In this document: positions 1 through 7,910 of the stretch, one piece after another
How positions within the stretch are numbered: position 1 is the stretch's first letter
Layout: each line of letters opens with the position of its first letter
Source: Chlamydiales bacterium
GTDB lineage: Bacteria > Chlamydiota > Chlamydiia > Chlamydiales > JAAKFR01
DNA length: 64,000 nucleotides
NCBI GenBank assembly: GCA_024233495.1
Contig: JACKPM010000002.1
Span: 248,001-312,000 of the forward strand
Reading direction: 5' to 3'
Position numbers and translations under genes: made by a program
Notes under the pieces: generated by a model
Seen by the model: only the letters and a program-made list of their open reading frames with translations
Databases searched by the model: none
Told to the model about the DNA's origin: nothing

Positions 1-359
1 TAAACATTGAGCTTGGCACTTCCAGTGACAATGATTTGACACCTATCTTCATAGAGGTCAAAAAACCCTTTTAGGAAAAGCTTCCACTTTGAGTATTTGT
101 GGATTTCGTCAAAGACAACGAGTGGCTTCTCAGAAGAGGCGGTGTCAAGTTTGAGGTAGCGGGCAACAGCTTCTGCCCCTTCAAAAATAAGGCGGCGATG
201 CCCACTCGTTTCCCAGTTAAGATAGTAAAAGCGTGCGTGCTCTCCTTTAAATGACTTGCTACATGTCGTCTTTCCCACCTGCCTGGGGCCACAGAGAAAG
301 GCCATTTGCCTGTAGTGCTTTAAGTGTTCTTCGACGACTGCAGAGTACTCTCTATCCAT
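1..359 (-). CDS. AAA-type ATPase of the DUF4143/AAA_14 kind, cut by window edge
   Basis: The reverse strand from the ATG at 359 reads through to base 1 without a stop, giving 119 N-terminal residues. A Walker A motif GPRQVGKTT (residues 24-32), a Walker B motif VVFDEIHKY (81-89) and a sensor-like VTGSAKL (111-117) are in the order expected for the AAA_14 ATPases that carry a C-terminal DUF4143 domain. That C-terminal part lies outside the window. The family is mobile and patchily distributed; its cellular role is not settled. The gene is divergent from the hydrolase-like gene at 462 and has two inverted repeats directly upstream. Identity rests on motifs only. Confidence 0.8.
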   Translation of the reverse strand, partial: MDREYSAVVEEHLKHYRQMAFLCGPRQVGKTTCSKSFKGEHARFYYLNWETSGHRRLIFEGAEAVARYLKLDTASSEKPLVVFDEIHKYSKWKLFLKGFFDLYEDRCQIIVTGSAKLNV

Positions 360-362
360 AGT

Positions 363-424
363 GACTATTCTAGCATCCATGCTAGAATAGTCAAGACCAT
401 TCTTTCATGGGTGCTAGAATGGTC
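363..424. promoter_or_regulatory. Two adjacent inverted repeats upstream of the ATPase
   Basis: A perfect 14-bp inverted repeat with a 2-bp centre lies at 363-376/379-392 (arm GACTATTCTAGCAT). It starts 4 bp upstream of the ATPase ATG. A second 9-bp inverted repeat, arm GACCATTCT, follows at 395-403/416-424. Both contain a CTAGAAT-like or AGAATGGTC-like word, so they look like related operator half-sites. The position, between divergent genes and against the start codon, suggests an operator or autoregulatory site. A recombination site is possible. No regulator is identified. Confidence 0.5.
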
Positions 425-461
425 GCTCTGCGCCTCGTCATAGCTGGAGGGGTTTATTCAT

Positions 462-1754
462 TTGAAATTTATATATAAACAACTTAAAATTATGGAGATG
501 AGTTCTCTAGATCTATTAGGTGGCACCTCGTGGAGGTCGCCTTGCAGATCCGTTATGCGCGCCTTGAGCACCCCTTTCCGGGCTATGCACCGCCGCGTCG
601 CAGCCGCAGCTGTTCCCAATGCCTATGCCCCCTCTACTAGGGAGTTTCTCTTAAGGGCGAAAAGGGGAGACAATCTGACAAGTTCTGAGTGTCAGCAATT
701 TTTTGAATCGGTCATTTATAATGAGGTCTGTCATGCGAATATGAACTGTGACGAATATTCCAACTGTGAATTTGATTCCGTCGCATATAAAGAGAAAAAA
801 GGGAAAAAACTTTTTCAAGCGGGACAACAGTCGCTTGAAGATTATGAGGTTGAGCCCCTTGATTTTCGAGTAGCTACGACCACAATGGAGAGCGTTGCTC
901 TGAAGAAGCCGGAGAGAACAAGATGGGCCGCGATTGCCATGGGGAATGATGCGACGCTTTGGGATGCGCATAAGTGGACACCTCTTCTCGATGCTCTTGG
1001 GGCAAATGCTGTCTTTTTTGGCTATCGTGGATTGAAAGAGCGCTCTTTACTCGTCGAAGGCTATACGCAAATGATCCACTACATCGAACAGCAGTCAGAT
1101 GAGTGTCTCTTCTACGGCTACTCTTTTGGAGGCGCGATAATGCGCGAGGCACTTGTTCACCATGAGCTACATCCTGAGAAAAAATATGGCGTTGTTACGG
1201 AGAGAAGCTTCCGCTTCATGACAGACGTGGCAAAGCTCTCTGTTGCGCAGTCTGGAATGTGCATGGCTCCTGTTGCTGCTGCTATCACTCCTGCCATCAT
1301 CACCGTTTGTGGATGGCGCATTGGCTCAGTTTCCGTTTCAAATAAACTTGCGCGTGAGGGCGTTTTTGAGCACGTTATTTCTGCAACCAAAGACATAATC
1401 ATGACAGAGAAGACACGCCTACCTGCTTCTCGTTTTGCACGCAATCATCATTTAGAGGGGACACATTTATCCCCACTTGAGATGGAGACAGTATATAGCC
1501 AAATTAACTCAGACTTTAAGCAAGAGCGCTACAGAGTCGAGAAGAGTCAAAGAAGTCGCATTGAAATTGCTCTCTTCATTCTCTTAGGGGCTCTTGCTCT
1601 GGAAGAGATGATTGTGGGTGGCTTATCTTTCCGTTTCCACCACATTCCTGGAGGACTTGGGGGAGGCTGGAAAGCGGGTCTACTTCTTGGCTACGGCACT
1701 GCTCTTAGTCTAGGAACAATAGCAGTTTTCCAAAAGTCAAAGATCAAGGTCTAA
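462..1754 (+). CDS. alpha/beta-hydrolase-like membrane protein, CHLPS/DUF818-like
   Basis: This protein has 430 residues if the TTG at 462 is used, which has GGAGG at 446-450; ATG codons follow at 492 and 498. The centre has a nucleophile elbow GYSFGG (Ser about 221) after a beta-strand-like LFY, with a preceding GNDATLWD segment. A possible catalytic His lies in GTHLS (about 335). Two hydrophobic stretches near the C-terminus (about 368-388 and 403-424) suggest a membrane anchor. The layout recalls the chlamydial 43-kDa CHLPS/DUF818 family of atypical alpha/beta hydrolases, whose substrate is unknown. The 3' end overlaps the convergent small lipoprotein gene by 18 bp. Family assignment is tentative; the GxSxG motif is seen directly. 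Confidence 0.55.
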   Translation: MKFIYKQLKIMEMSSLDLLGGTSWRSPCRSVMRALSTPFRAMHRRVAAAAVPNAYAPSTREFLLRAKRGDNLTSSECQQFFESVIYNEVCHANMNCDEYSNCEFDSVAYKEKKGKKLFQAGQQSLEDYEVEPLDFRVATTTMESVALKKPERTRWAAIAMGNDATLWDAHKWTPLLDALGANAVFFGYRGLKERSLLVEGYTQMIHYIEQQSDECLFYGYSFGGAIMREALVHHELHPEKKYGVVTERSFRFMTDVAKLSVAQSGMCMAPVAAAITPAIITVCGWRIGSVSVSNKLAREGVFEHVISATKDIIMTEKTRLPASRFARNHHLEGTHLSPLEMETVYSQINSDFKQERYRVEKSQRSRIEIALFILLGALALEEMIVGGLSFRFHHIPGGLGGGWKAGLLLGYGTALSLGTIAVFQKSKIKV

Positions 1755-2198
1755 AAATAGGGTGACCTCTTCCATTTTCAACTCTTTCTCAGGGAATTTT
1801 TCTCCGAAAGCTTGAAGCACAACGGAGAGGGTCTCACTCCCAGCATTATAGTTAGGGAGAATGAGCTCAATGGCAATGTGGTTGTACTCTTTATCCCCTA
1901 TTTTGTAATAGAGAAAGCCAGCGCTTTTTGGTGGTGTTTTCAAGTTAGCGCGTGCACTTTCCCACTTGTTGATAAAGGTCGTGATCGGAATGGTGCCAGT
2001 CGCTTTTTTAGGAGGGGAAGAGAAGAAGACAACTGAGCTGTTAAGGTCAATCATCGTGAGATTTCCGGTATGCTCATCGATAGGGTCGCGAACGAGGGTA
2101 GCTGAGATAGAGTGTAAAAGATAAATTCTTTGCTGGGCATCACGCTCTTTTGCTTGGCAACCAAAAAGAAGAACAAGGGAAAGAAGATATTTGATCAT
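1737..2198 (-). CDS. small lipoprotein, paralogue array 1, member 5
   Basis: This 153-residue protein has a short signal peptide and lipobox LLFGC, so it is probably a lipoprotein. The mature part follows the pattern of its neighbours: YLLHS near the start, VVFFSSPPKKATGTIP, FINKWE, SAGFLYYK and a final MEEVTLFLDL. It is the last gene of a five-gene reverse-strand run; its ATG overlaps the preceding stop by 4 bp, which implies translational coupling. Function unknown. I recall similar sequences (LTL..V...WFSDRP.R.AG) scattered in other bacteria, also without a function; this is memory, not a search. Confidence 0.8.
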   Translation of the reverse strand: MIKYLLSLVLLFGCQAKERDAQQRIYLLHSISATLVRDPIDEHTGNLTMIDLNSSVVFFSSPPKKATGTIPITTFINKWESARANLKTPPKSAGFLYYKIGDKEYNHIAIELILPNYNAGSETLSVVLQAFGEKFPEKELKMEEVTLFLDLDL

Positions 2199-2683
2199 GG
2201 ATGAACACTCGCTGATTCAAAGAAGAGGGTGACCTCTTGCATTTTTTTCTCTTCAAAAGCAAATTCCGCATCGAGCGCATGCACTTTGAAATTGAGCGTT
2301 TCGTTGACAGGGTCAATAGAGGGGTCGGAGAGCCCAAGCGTTAACTCTTGAAAAACTTTGTTCTCTGCTTCAAAAAAGAGAAAGCCGGCGTTAGTAAGAT
2401 CTTGGTTGGCGATTGACTGCTGCACCATATGGTTGATAAAGCGGGGAAGGGGAATGGTGCCACTCTCATGTTCATCGCTCTGTGTAAAGTAGATCACTGT
2501 GTCATCCGTGTCATAGAGCGTGAGCGCTCCCTCTATTTGTGGATTAGAGGGGTCCGAAACAAAACGGGCTGAAGAGGCATGGAGAATGTAGAGATAGCGC
2601 ATCTGCTCTTTTTGCTTTGCATGAAAACAGCCTGTAAGAAGAAGCGTTAGAAGAACTCCCTGTAAGTAGTAGAACTTTCTCAT
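2195..2683 (-). CDS. small lipoprotein, paralogue array 1, member 4
   Basis: This 162-residue protein has lipobox LLTGC at about residues 15-19. The family pattern is clear: YLYILHASSARF, LTLYDTDDTVIYFTQ, SGTIPLPRFI, NAGFLFFE and MQEVTLFFE. The usual NPxYD block is weaker here (DPSIDPVNETLNF). It overlaps both neighbours by 4 bp. No catalytic motif or metal site is visible. The family looks like a compact beta-rich domain with alternating hydrophobics, an inference from the pattern only. Confidence 0.8.
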   Translation of the reverse strand: MRKFYYLQGVLLTLLLTGCFHAKQKEQMRYLYILHASSARFVSDPSNPQIEGALTLYDTDDTVIYFTQSDEHESGTIPLPRFINHMVQQSIANQDLTNAGFLFFEAENKVFQELTLGLSDPSIDPVNETLNFKVHALDAEFAFEEKKMQEVTLFFESASVHP

Positions 2684-3132
2684 AGCACTGCTCTTTTTTG
2701 CGGCATGTCGATAAAGAGTGTGAGCTCTTGCACAGAGAGATCTCCTTGAATCTCCTTATCTAGAAGTACTTTCATATCAAACGTGAGGTCTTTGCCATCG
2801 TAGTGAGGGTTGGAGAGAGAGACGGGGGTGTCTGTGAATTTTTGGGGGGAGAGTTTGTAAAAGACAAATCCAGCATCTGCCTCTTGCCCTTTCCACATCT
2901 CTAGAAAGTCGGTGATGTCTGTTGAGCCAGCATTTTTGATTGGTAGACTTGAGAAATAGAGTGTTTGTCTGCTTACATTGTGCAAGATAAGTTGATCGCT
3001 CCCTTTGATTGTGCCTTGATCACAATGCAGAACATAGAGAGAGTGCTCCACACGTGGAGAAGTGGGAGGTGTGGGCAGCGTTTTTGCAACTGTACAACCG
3101 GTTAGTAGAAGCAGGAGCGCTATTCGTAGCAT
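2680..3132 (-). CDS. small lipoprotein, paralogue array 1, member 3
   Basis: This 150-residue protein has lipobox LLTGC at about residues 9-13, followed by a Pro/Thr-rich linker (TLPTPPTSPR) that would tether the domain away from the membrane. Core motifs are LYVLHCDQGTI, LILHNVSRQTLYFSSLP, FLEMWKG, DAGFVFYK, LSNPHYDGKDLTF and VQELTLFIDM. It overlaps the upstream gene by 13 bp and the downstream gene by 4 bp. It is one of the copies that best shows the family signature. Function unknown. Confidence 0.8.
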   Translation of the reverse strand: MLRIALLLLLTGCTVAKTLPTPPTSPRVEHSLYVLHCDQGTIKGSDQLILHNVSRQTLYFSSLPIKNAGSTDITDFLEMWKGQEADAGFVFYKLSPQKFTDTPVSLSNPHYDGKDLTFDMKVLLDKEIQGDLSVQELTLFIDMPQKRAVL

Positions 3133-3614
3133 CCTGCCTCCTTACAACTATAGAAGTAATCGATAAAAAGGCTGGTTCCTTTTAGTTCTTTGATATTGAA
3201 ATCAAATACCTTATCTAGGGATGTGATTTCAAAGGTAAGCGTGTCGGCTGGGTCATCATAAATGGGATTCATAAGATTGATTGGCATTTGGGAGTAGCGC
3301 TGTAGTTCCTCTTCGTAGAAAATGAACCCCGCATTGGCAGGTGGTTTTTCACTGCTGTTTTCATTCCAGGTTTTGATAAACGTCTCCACCATCATCACAC
3401 CAGCGCGTCTATTTGGGATATCTGTGATGTAGGTAATCGATTCGTTGACATCATACATCGTAAGGATGGCAAGAAGCGGGTTTGTCCGGTCGACGACGAT
3501 TTGACTTCCACCACCATGCAACACAAAGAGGAAGTTGTCCCCCTCCACCACTTTTTCTGGTTGAGGTGCTTTTTGGCATCCAAAGAGAAGGGTCAGATAC
3601 AAAATGGGAAGCAA
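3120..3614 (-). CDS. small lipoprotein, paralogue array 1, member 2
   Basis: This 164-residue protein starts at TTG (3614), inside the end of the preceding gene (22-bp overlap). The lipobox is LLFGC. Family motifs: FLFVLHGGGSQI, LTMYDVNESITYITDIPNRR, AGVMMVETFIKTW, NAGFIFYEE, LMNPIYDDPADTLTF and LKGTSLFIDYF. The C-terminus carries an extra tail with two Cys (CKEAGC) not seen in the other copies. The TTG start and large overlap suggest re-initiation after the upstream gene. Function unknown. Confidence 0.78.
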   Translation of the reverse strand: MLPILYLTLLFGCQKAPQPEKVVEGDNFLFVLHGGGSQIVVDRTNPLLAILTMYDVNESITYITDIPNRRAGVMMVETFIKTWNENSSEKPPANAGFIFYEEELQRYSQMPINLMNPIYDDPADTLTFEITSLDKVFDFNIKELKGTSLFIDYFYSCKEAGCYE

Positions 3615-4087
3615 TCGATGAATAGTGTCACCTCACCTAAAATTTCACCTTTTAACCTATCCTCCTCTAAACACCGAATCTCGAAGGAGAGCGCTTCGTT
3701 ATCATCATCTCTATTCCCATCAATATGCAAAATTTCAATGAGGATGTTAGTGTAGGCATCTTTATGTTCATCATAATAGAGAAGATGAGCATCAGGAGGG
3801 TCATTTGTATACTGCAATTTTCCTCCGGCAGCCCAGATGCGGAGGAACTCATCGAGCCTCTGCGCTCCCACTCTTCTGACTGGGTGTGAGTAGACAAAAG
3901 GTACTGTCTCATCCACTTGACTAAGATCAAGCATCCCTTCTCTTCCATCGCCGGTAGGGGTGAGTTGCCCTTGTTGCGAGTGGATGATGTAAATAGGGCC
4001 TTGAGCCGACTTGGACTTTTCCTCCGCATGCATAGTGCATCCAGCAAATAGGAGAGGAAGCATTGTATAAAAGAGGAAAGATTTCAT
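3593..4087 (-). CDS. small lipoprotein, paralogue array 1, member 1
   Basis: This is the first gene of the array, 164 residues, with signal peptide and lipobox LFAGC (about residues 13-17). Motifs: IYIIHSQQGQLTP, LDLSQVDETVPFVYSHPVRR, FLRIWAA, AHLLYYDE and LGEVTLFIDCF. It ends in CFPFCI. It is divergent from the Nudix gene across only 31 bp, so any promoter for the array must sit within or overlap the start of that gene. Function unknown. Confidence 0.8.
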   Translation of the reverse strand: MKSFLFYTMLPLLFAGCTMHAEEKSKSAQGPIYIIHSQQGQLTPTGDGREGMLDLSQVDETVPFVYSHPVRRVGAQRLDEFLRIWAAGGKLQYTNDPPDAHLLYYDEHKDAYTNILIEILHIDGNRDDDNEALSFEIRCLEEDRLKGEILGEVTLFIDCFPFCI

Positions 4088-4118
4088 ATCCTCTCTGTAT
4101 ACTGATTTGAGGATAACT

Positions 4119-4610
4119 ATGAAAACTTTTTCTTACCCAAACGCTCGAAGCATCTTTTCGGGCAGACGGATTTCTCTTTTGCTCTGGGAAAATAAAGAGA
4201 TTGTGGTGCATCCAGGAGCAGTTGTGATTGTTCCATTCATTGCAGATGATGTGGTGTTGATTCGCAATGAACGTCCAGCAGTGCATGAGGAGCTATGGGA
4301 GCTGCCTGCTGGGACGTTAGAAGAGGGAGAGGAGCCTTTGGAGTGTGCCAAAAGGGAGTTAGAAGAGGAAACGGGGTACCGCGCTGAGAAAATAGAACCG
4401 CTTTTCGAGGCGTACTCAACGCCTGGCTTTAGCAATGAACGCCTCTTTTTTTTCAAAGCCACAGATCTTAAGCATGTGGGACAAAACCTCGATGATGGAG
4501 AGAAAATCACAGTTGAGAGGATTCCCTTTATCAAGGCACTTGCAATGGTAAAAAGCGGCGCCATCCACGACCTGAAGACGGTAGCTGCATTGTTGCGTAT
4601 GGGTCTGTAA
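4119..4610 (+). CDS. Nudix hydrolase, ADP-ribose pyrophosphatase-like
   Basis: This 163-residue protein starts at the ATG at 4119 with GAGGA about 6 nt upstream; an in-frame TTG at 4107 is less likely. The Nudix box runs from about residue 65 to 87: G(x5)E(x7)REL(x)EE(x)GY, with the catalytic REL-EE helix intact. The N-terminal PGAVVIVPF strand and the NERPAVHEELWELPAG segment match the ADP-ribose/ADP-sugar pyrophosphatase branch, which hydrolyses nucleoside diphosphates linked to another group. The exact substrate cannot be read from sequence. The 3' end overlaps the convergent comEC gene by 80 bp. Confidence 0.85.
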   Translation: MKTFSYPNARSIFSGRRISLLLWENKEIVVHPGAVVIVPFIADDVVLIRNERPAVHEELWELPAGTLEEGEEPLECAKRELEEETGYRAEKIEPLFEAYSTPGFSNERLFFFKATDLKHVGQNLDDGEKITVERIPFIKALAMVKSGAIHDLKTVAALLRMGL

Positions 4611-5904
4611 CAAAGCGTAGCCACACACCCCAAACAAAAAATAGCGTTAAAAGCATTAGGCAAAGTGCTGAGGGAAAATGCTCAAAGTAGATTCCCGGGA
4701 GAAGGAGAGGGGGATTTTCCACAACTTTGAGCAGAGTAGTTGTATAGAGCGCGTTGAGTTTGTGCAGTGGGGGGATGAGCACCGCTGCGAGCAAAAGAAA
4801 AAGAGAAAGAGCTGCTGCTTGTGGGAAGAAGAGATTGTAGAGAAGGGTATGGGGATGGAAGTAGTGAAAGCGGAAAAGGACGAGAGGAAGGATAAAGACG
4901 TGTACGGCGATGGTAAAGGCAAAGAGCCGCTTTTTCAGGAGTGGTTGATATAGTAAGATGCCAAATGTGGCAAGAAACGAGAGTTGAAATCCTAAAGTGA
5001 GGAGGGAGAAAGGAGAGAGTAGCGTTGCGATGATAAGCGCTACACCAAGGGTGTTGAGGGGATAGCTTCTTTTCTCCAGTAGCTGCGCTAGGAAGAGGAT
5101 GAGCATGAAAATCCACGCACGTTGCACAGAGGGTGTATTGCCCACGAAGAGAAAGTAAAAGGTGAGAGAGCAAAGGATCAAAATAGTAGCGAGCTTGTAG
5201 GGGAGGAAAAAGAGGAGGCGGCGCAAAAAGAGGGTGATGAGGGCGAAGTGGAGACCTGAAATGGCGAGAAGGTGGGAGAGTCCTAGTTTGCAAAAGTCAT
5301 TTTGTAAGAGGTGATTTTCAATTTGCCCTGTGAAAATCCCTGAAAGAAAGTCAGAGGCTTCTTGCTTTTTGATATGGCGTGCAATGTACGACCGCACCTT
5401 TTTTTTTGCTGCGTGCCGGTAGGGAGCGAGTGAGAAGTGGGGATGGCTTTCAAGGTTGTTGCACTTGAGCGAGTAAAAAACACTCCTCTTTTCCACCTTC
5501 CCATAGCCACGAAAAGCATTCCCTTGGAGCGGTTTTTTGGGGTAAATTTGGCAAGGGAGACGCCGCCCTTTTTCCCGTTCATCAAAATTCCAATAGCCTC
5601 GGTAGCAAAGAGGTGAGCCAAAGGCGTTGCGCGTGGGTAAGAGTGCTTGCACATAGAAAGTCCCTTCTCCCTCAACGGGGTGGGTGGGGATTGAGATCCA
5701 CGTCAGAGGCAGAAGAAAAAGAAGAGTCATGCGAGGGATTAACTTTGAGGGAATGGCACACAAGAAAAGAGGAAAGAAAAAAAAAGCCCAAAGCGATTGA
5801 AGTGCAAAATAAGTGCCCAATACGAGAGGCGTAGCATACAAAAGTGCGGGTGAAGTTTCCCAAAAACGGAAAAAAGCTTGTCGAAAAAAGTGTTGCATAC
5901 ACAA
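4531..5904 (-). CDS. comEC: ComEC/Rec2-family DNA uptake channel protein
   Basis: This 457-residue polytopic membrane protein has the competence-domain signature SHLLAISGLHFAL (about 210-222). An N-terminal hydrophobic pair and an OB-like soluble part (about 75-170) precede it, and at least seven hydrophobic helices follow. Canonical ComEC proteins are longer and end in a metallo-beta-lactamase-like domain that is absent here. The known role is the inner-membrane channel for single-stranded DNA during transformation. The gene sits next to the SUKH/HprK/HPr/EI block as I recall for Chlamydia comEC. ATG codons at 5904 and 5898 are both possible. Confidence 0.85.
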   Translation of the reverse strand: MCMQHFFRQAFFRFWETSPALLYATPLVLGTYFALQSLWAFFFFPLFLCAIPSKLIPRMTLLFLLPLTWISIPTHPVEGEGTFYVQALLPTRNAFGSPLCYRGYWNFDEREKGRRLPCQIYPKKPLQGNAFRGYGKVEKRSVFYSLKCNNLESHPHFSLAPYRHAAKKKVRSYIARHIKKQEASDFLSGIFTGQIENHLLQNDFCKLGLSHLLAISGLHFALITLFLRRLLFFLPYKLATILILCSLTFYFLFVGNTPSVQRAWIFMLILFLAQLLEKRSYPLNTLGVALIIATLLSPFSLLTLGFQLSFLATFGILLYQPLLKKRLFAFTIAVHVFILPLVLFRFHYFHPHTLLYNLFFPQAAALSLFLLLAAVLIPPLHKLNALYTTTLLKVVENPPLLLPGIYFEHFPSALCLMLLTLFFVWGVWLRFVTDPYATMQLPSSGRGWRRFLPLQVP

Positions 5905-5912
5905 TAAATGAA

Positions 5913-6710
5913 ATGAGCAATATCTTTCCAGGAGACTCTTCCGACGATATTTTTCACAAGGTAATTTCTCTCACCGAGAGCGACTACTCGTGGGAAGCTT
6001 TGTCGAAAAATATGCCCAACCTTCCAAGAGGATGGTTTGAACTCTCTCGTCTCGATGTAGAAGAGCGTCTGGAGTTTACCCGCGACTTTTGGCTCTCAAA
6101 ACTCCTTTTTTCTTCCACAGATGCAGCGCGCTATGAACGCCGGCTTGAGGATTTTTTTAGCAATCTTGAAGAGGTGGAGATCTATGCGACGCAAGAGTCA
6201 GATAATATGCCTTTTGAGCTGCATATGATCTATGTCATGGAAGATGCAACAGGCTTTTTCCAAGGCGGCCCTCCGCCCAATCCAGCGGCGATTGAGACTC
6301 TAAAAAAGCAGTTTAGTCACTGCAACTTACCCCCCGATTTTCTTAGCTTTTTAGAGATCCATGATGGCTTTTCGAAGTACACTGACACCGGCATTTTGAA
6401 GGTGGGGCAGATGGCACAGACAACTCGCAGACTTCAAGAGTTGTTAGCAGAAGAGGTTTTGGTTCGTCCTGACGGGCAAGTAATTGATCCTCAATGCTTA
6501 ATTCCTTTTTATGAATCATTTGGTTTGCACTCATATCAATGTTTTTACTCCGATTGGTATCCAGAAGATGAGATGGGGAACGTCTATTTTTCTGAGCATG
6601 ACCGGACAATAAGCAATTTTTTAGACGCGGGTCGATTAGAAGAGAATCTCGCCTTTCCTACTTTTTTGGGGTGGTTAGTTTTTTATTTAGAAGATATATG
6701 GCATTTGTGA
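5913..6710 (+). CDS. SMI1/KNR4 (SUKH)-like protein
   Basis: The ATG at 5913 gives 265 residues; an earlier in-frame start at 5844 would run antisense through the comEC start and is less likely. The C-terminal half has a SUKH-like opening LPPDFLSFLEIHDGF, followed by a glycine-poor beta region and the YQCFYSDW...GNVYFSEHDRT segment typical of the fold. SUKH proteins include immunity proteins to contact-dependent toxins and regulatory proteins. No toxin gene is adjacent, and the place beside hprK suggests a conserved chlamydial housekeeping or regulatory role instead. Assignment is by pattern. Confidence 0.55.
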   Translation: MSNIFPGDSSDDIFHKVISLTESDYSWEALSKNMPNLPRGWFELSRLDVEERLEFTRDFWLSKLLFSSTDAARYERRLEDFFSNLEEVEIYATQESDNMPFELHMIYVMEDATGFFQGGPPPNPAAIETLKKQFSHCNLPPDFLSFLEIHDGFSKYTDTGILKVGQMAQTTRRLQELLAEEVLVRPDGQVIDPQCLIPFYESFGLHSYQCFYSDWYPEDEMGNVYFSEHDRTISNFLDAGRLEENLAFPTFLGWLVFYLEDIWHL

Positions 6711-7666
6711 AGTTAGCATACCTCTTCAAGCAGCATAAGGGGGAATTAAAATTGCGCCTTGAGGCGGGAGCAAAAGGACTTGCACGTTCTATCCTAGTGC
6801 CTGAGGTTCAAAGACCAGGTCTCGCTTTGACTGGCTATCTTAAGGTAAATTCTCCCAAGCGTATTTTAGTTTTGGGAACTGCGGAGATCTCTTACTTAAA
6901 GGATTTAGATCAAAAGACGCGTATGCACCGCTTGCGCACTGTTTTGACTGAGCAGACGCCTGCTGTATTTATCGGGCGGCAATATCTGCCCCCACCTGGA
7001 CTCATTGAAGTGTGTGATGAGAGGTCAATTGCCCTTTTCCGCAGCCGTTTGCGCACGATGGATTTGATCACAGAACTTAACTTGATTTTGCTCGAGTCTT
7101 TTGCACCTCAGATCAGTGTGCACGCCTCTTTTGTGGAGGTGCATGGATTGGGCGTGCTCATTCAGGGAGACTCTGCAGTAGGAAAAAGTGAGACCGCTCT
7201 TGGCTTGATTGAGCGGGGGCACACGCTCATAGGCGATGACATTGTGCGCATCAAAAAGAGGGGAAGCTGGGTTGAAGGATCGGCAATCGAGCTTTCTCGC
7301 CACCACATGGAAGTGCGGGGCATCGGCATCATCAATGTGGCTAATCTCTACGGCATCACCCGCATCCGAGAGAAAAAAAGAGTTGATGTTGTCGTTCAAC
7401 TTGAAGATTGGGACAACGGCCACTACTATGACCGGATAGGATTGGAAGAAAAGACCACAAAAATGTTAGGATTGGACCTCCCTTTTTACGTTGTGCCAAT
7501 TAAGCCAGGAAGGGATGTGGTTTTGCTCCTTGAAACGTTGGCCTTAAACCACAAACTCAAGGGAATGGGCTATCACTCGGCGCAAGAACTTGATCGTAAA
7601 TTACTGAAATTGATTGAAAGAAAAAGTGGAAAAAAAGGTCGTCAAAAAAATCCGTGTAAAAAATGA
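6698..7666 (+). CDS. hprK: HPr kinase/phosphorylase
   Basis: This 322-residue protein would phosphorylate or dephosphorylate the regulatory Ser of HPr, coupling energy state to PTS signalling. The Walker A loop is GDSAVGKSE (157-165), the family signature EVRGIGIINV lies at 205-214, and the EVHG catalytic His is about 149. The ATG at 6698 overlaps the previous gene by 13 bp; an upstream GTG at 6671 is in frame but gives an unusual extension. The 3' end overlaps ptsH by 53 bp, so the genes are probably one transcript. Size is normal for the family. Confidence 0.92.
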   Translation: MAFVKLAYLFKQHKGELKLRLEAGAKGLARSILVPEVQRPGLALTGYLKVNSPKRILVLGTAEISYLKDLDQKTRMHRLRTVLTEQTPAVFIGRQYLPPPGLIEVCDERSIALFRSRLRTMDLITELNLILLESFAPQISVHASFVEVHGLGVLIQGDSAVGKSETALGLIERGHTLIGDDIVRIKKRGSWVEGSAIELSRHHMEVRGIGIINVANLYGITRIREKKRVDVVVQLEDWDNGHYYDRIGLEEKTTKMLGLDLPFYVVPIKPGRDVVLLLETLALNHKLKGMGYHSAQELDRKLLKLIERKSGKKGRQKNPCKK

Positions 7667-7910
7667 GCTGGGACTACACACCCGTCCTGCAACGATGATC
7701 GTTAAAATTCTTCAAGAGTTTAAAAGTCGCGTTACCTTCACGTATAGAAAAGAGAGCATTGACGCGAAAAGTATTTTGAGTATTTTGATGCTCGCTGTTC
7801 AAAAAAATAGCATTTTGACGGTAAAAATTGAGGGAGAGGATGCTCAGGCTGCAATGAAGCGGCTTGAGGAGGCATTCGACGACTGCTTTGGCGAGAGGCT
7901 AGAAGGATGA
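7614..7910 (+). CDS. ptsH: Phosphocarrier protein HPr
   Basis: This 98-residue HPr has the phospho-acceptor His22 in GLHTRPAT and the regulatory Ser53 in AKSILSIL, equivalent to His15 and Ser46 of other HPr proteins. Both are present, matching an adjacent HprK and EI. The start is uncertain: TTG at 7614 or GTG at 7626, both inside the end of hprK. The N-terminus carries about ten extra lysine-rich residues compared with classic HPr. It overlaps ptsI by 4 bp. No sugar-specific EIIB or EIIC is in the window, so a regulatory role is likely. Confidence 0.92.
   Translation: MKEKVEKKVVKKIRVKNELGLHTRPATMIVKILQEFKSRVTFTYRKESIDAKSILSILMLAVQKNSILTVKIEGEDAQAAMKRLEEAFDDCFGERLEG

Noticed and set aside
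71..292. 73-codon reverse-strand open frame
   Set aside because: It lies inside the AAA ATPase in a different frame; the ATPase frame carries Walker A and B motifs.
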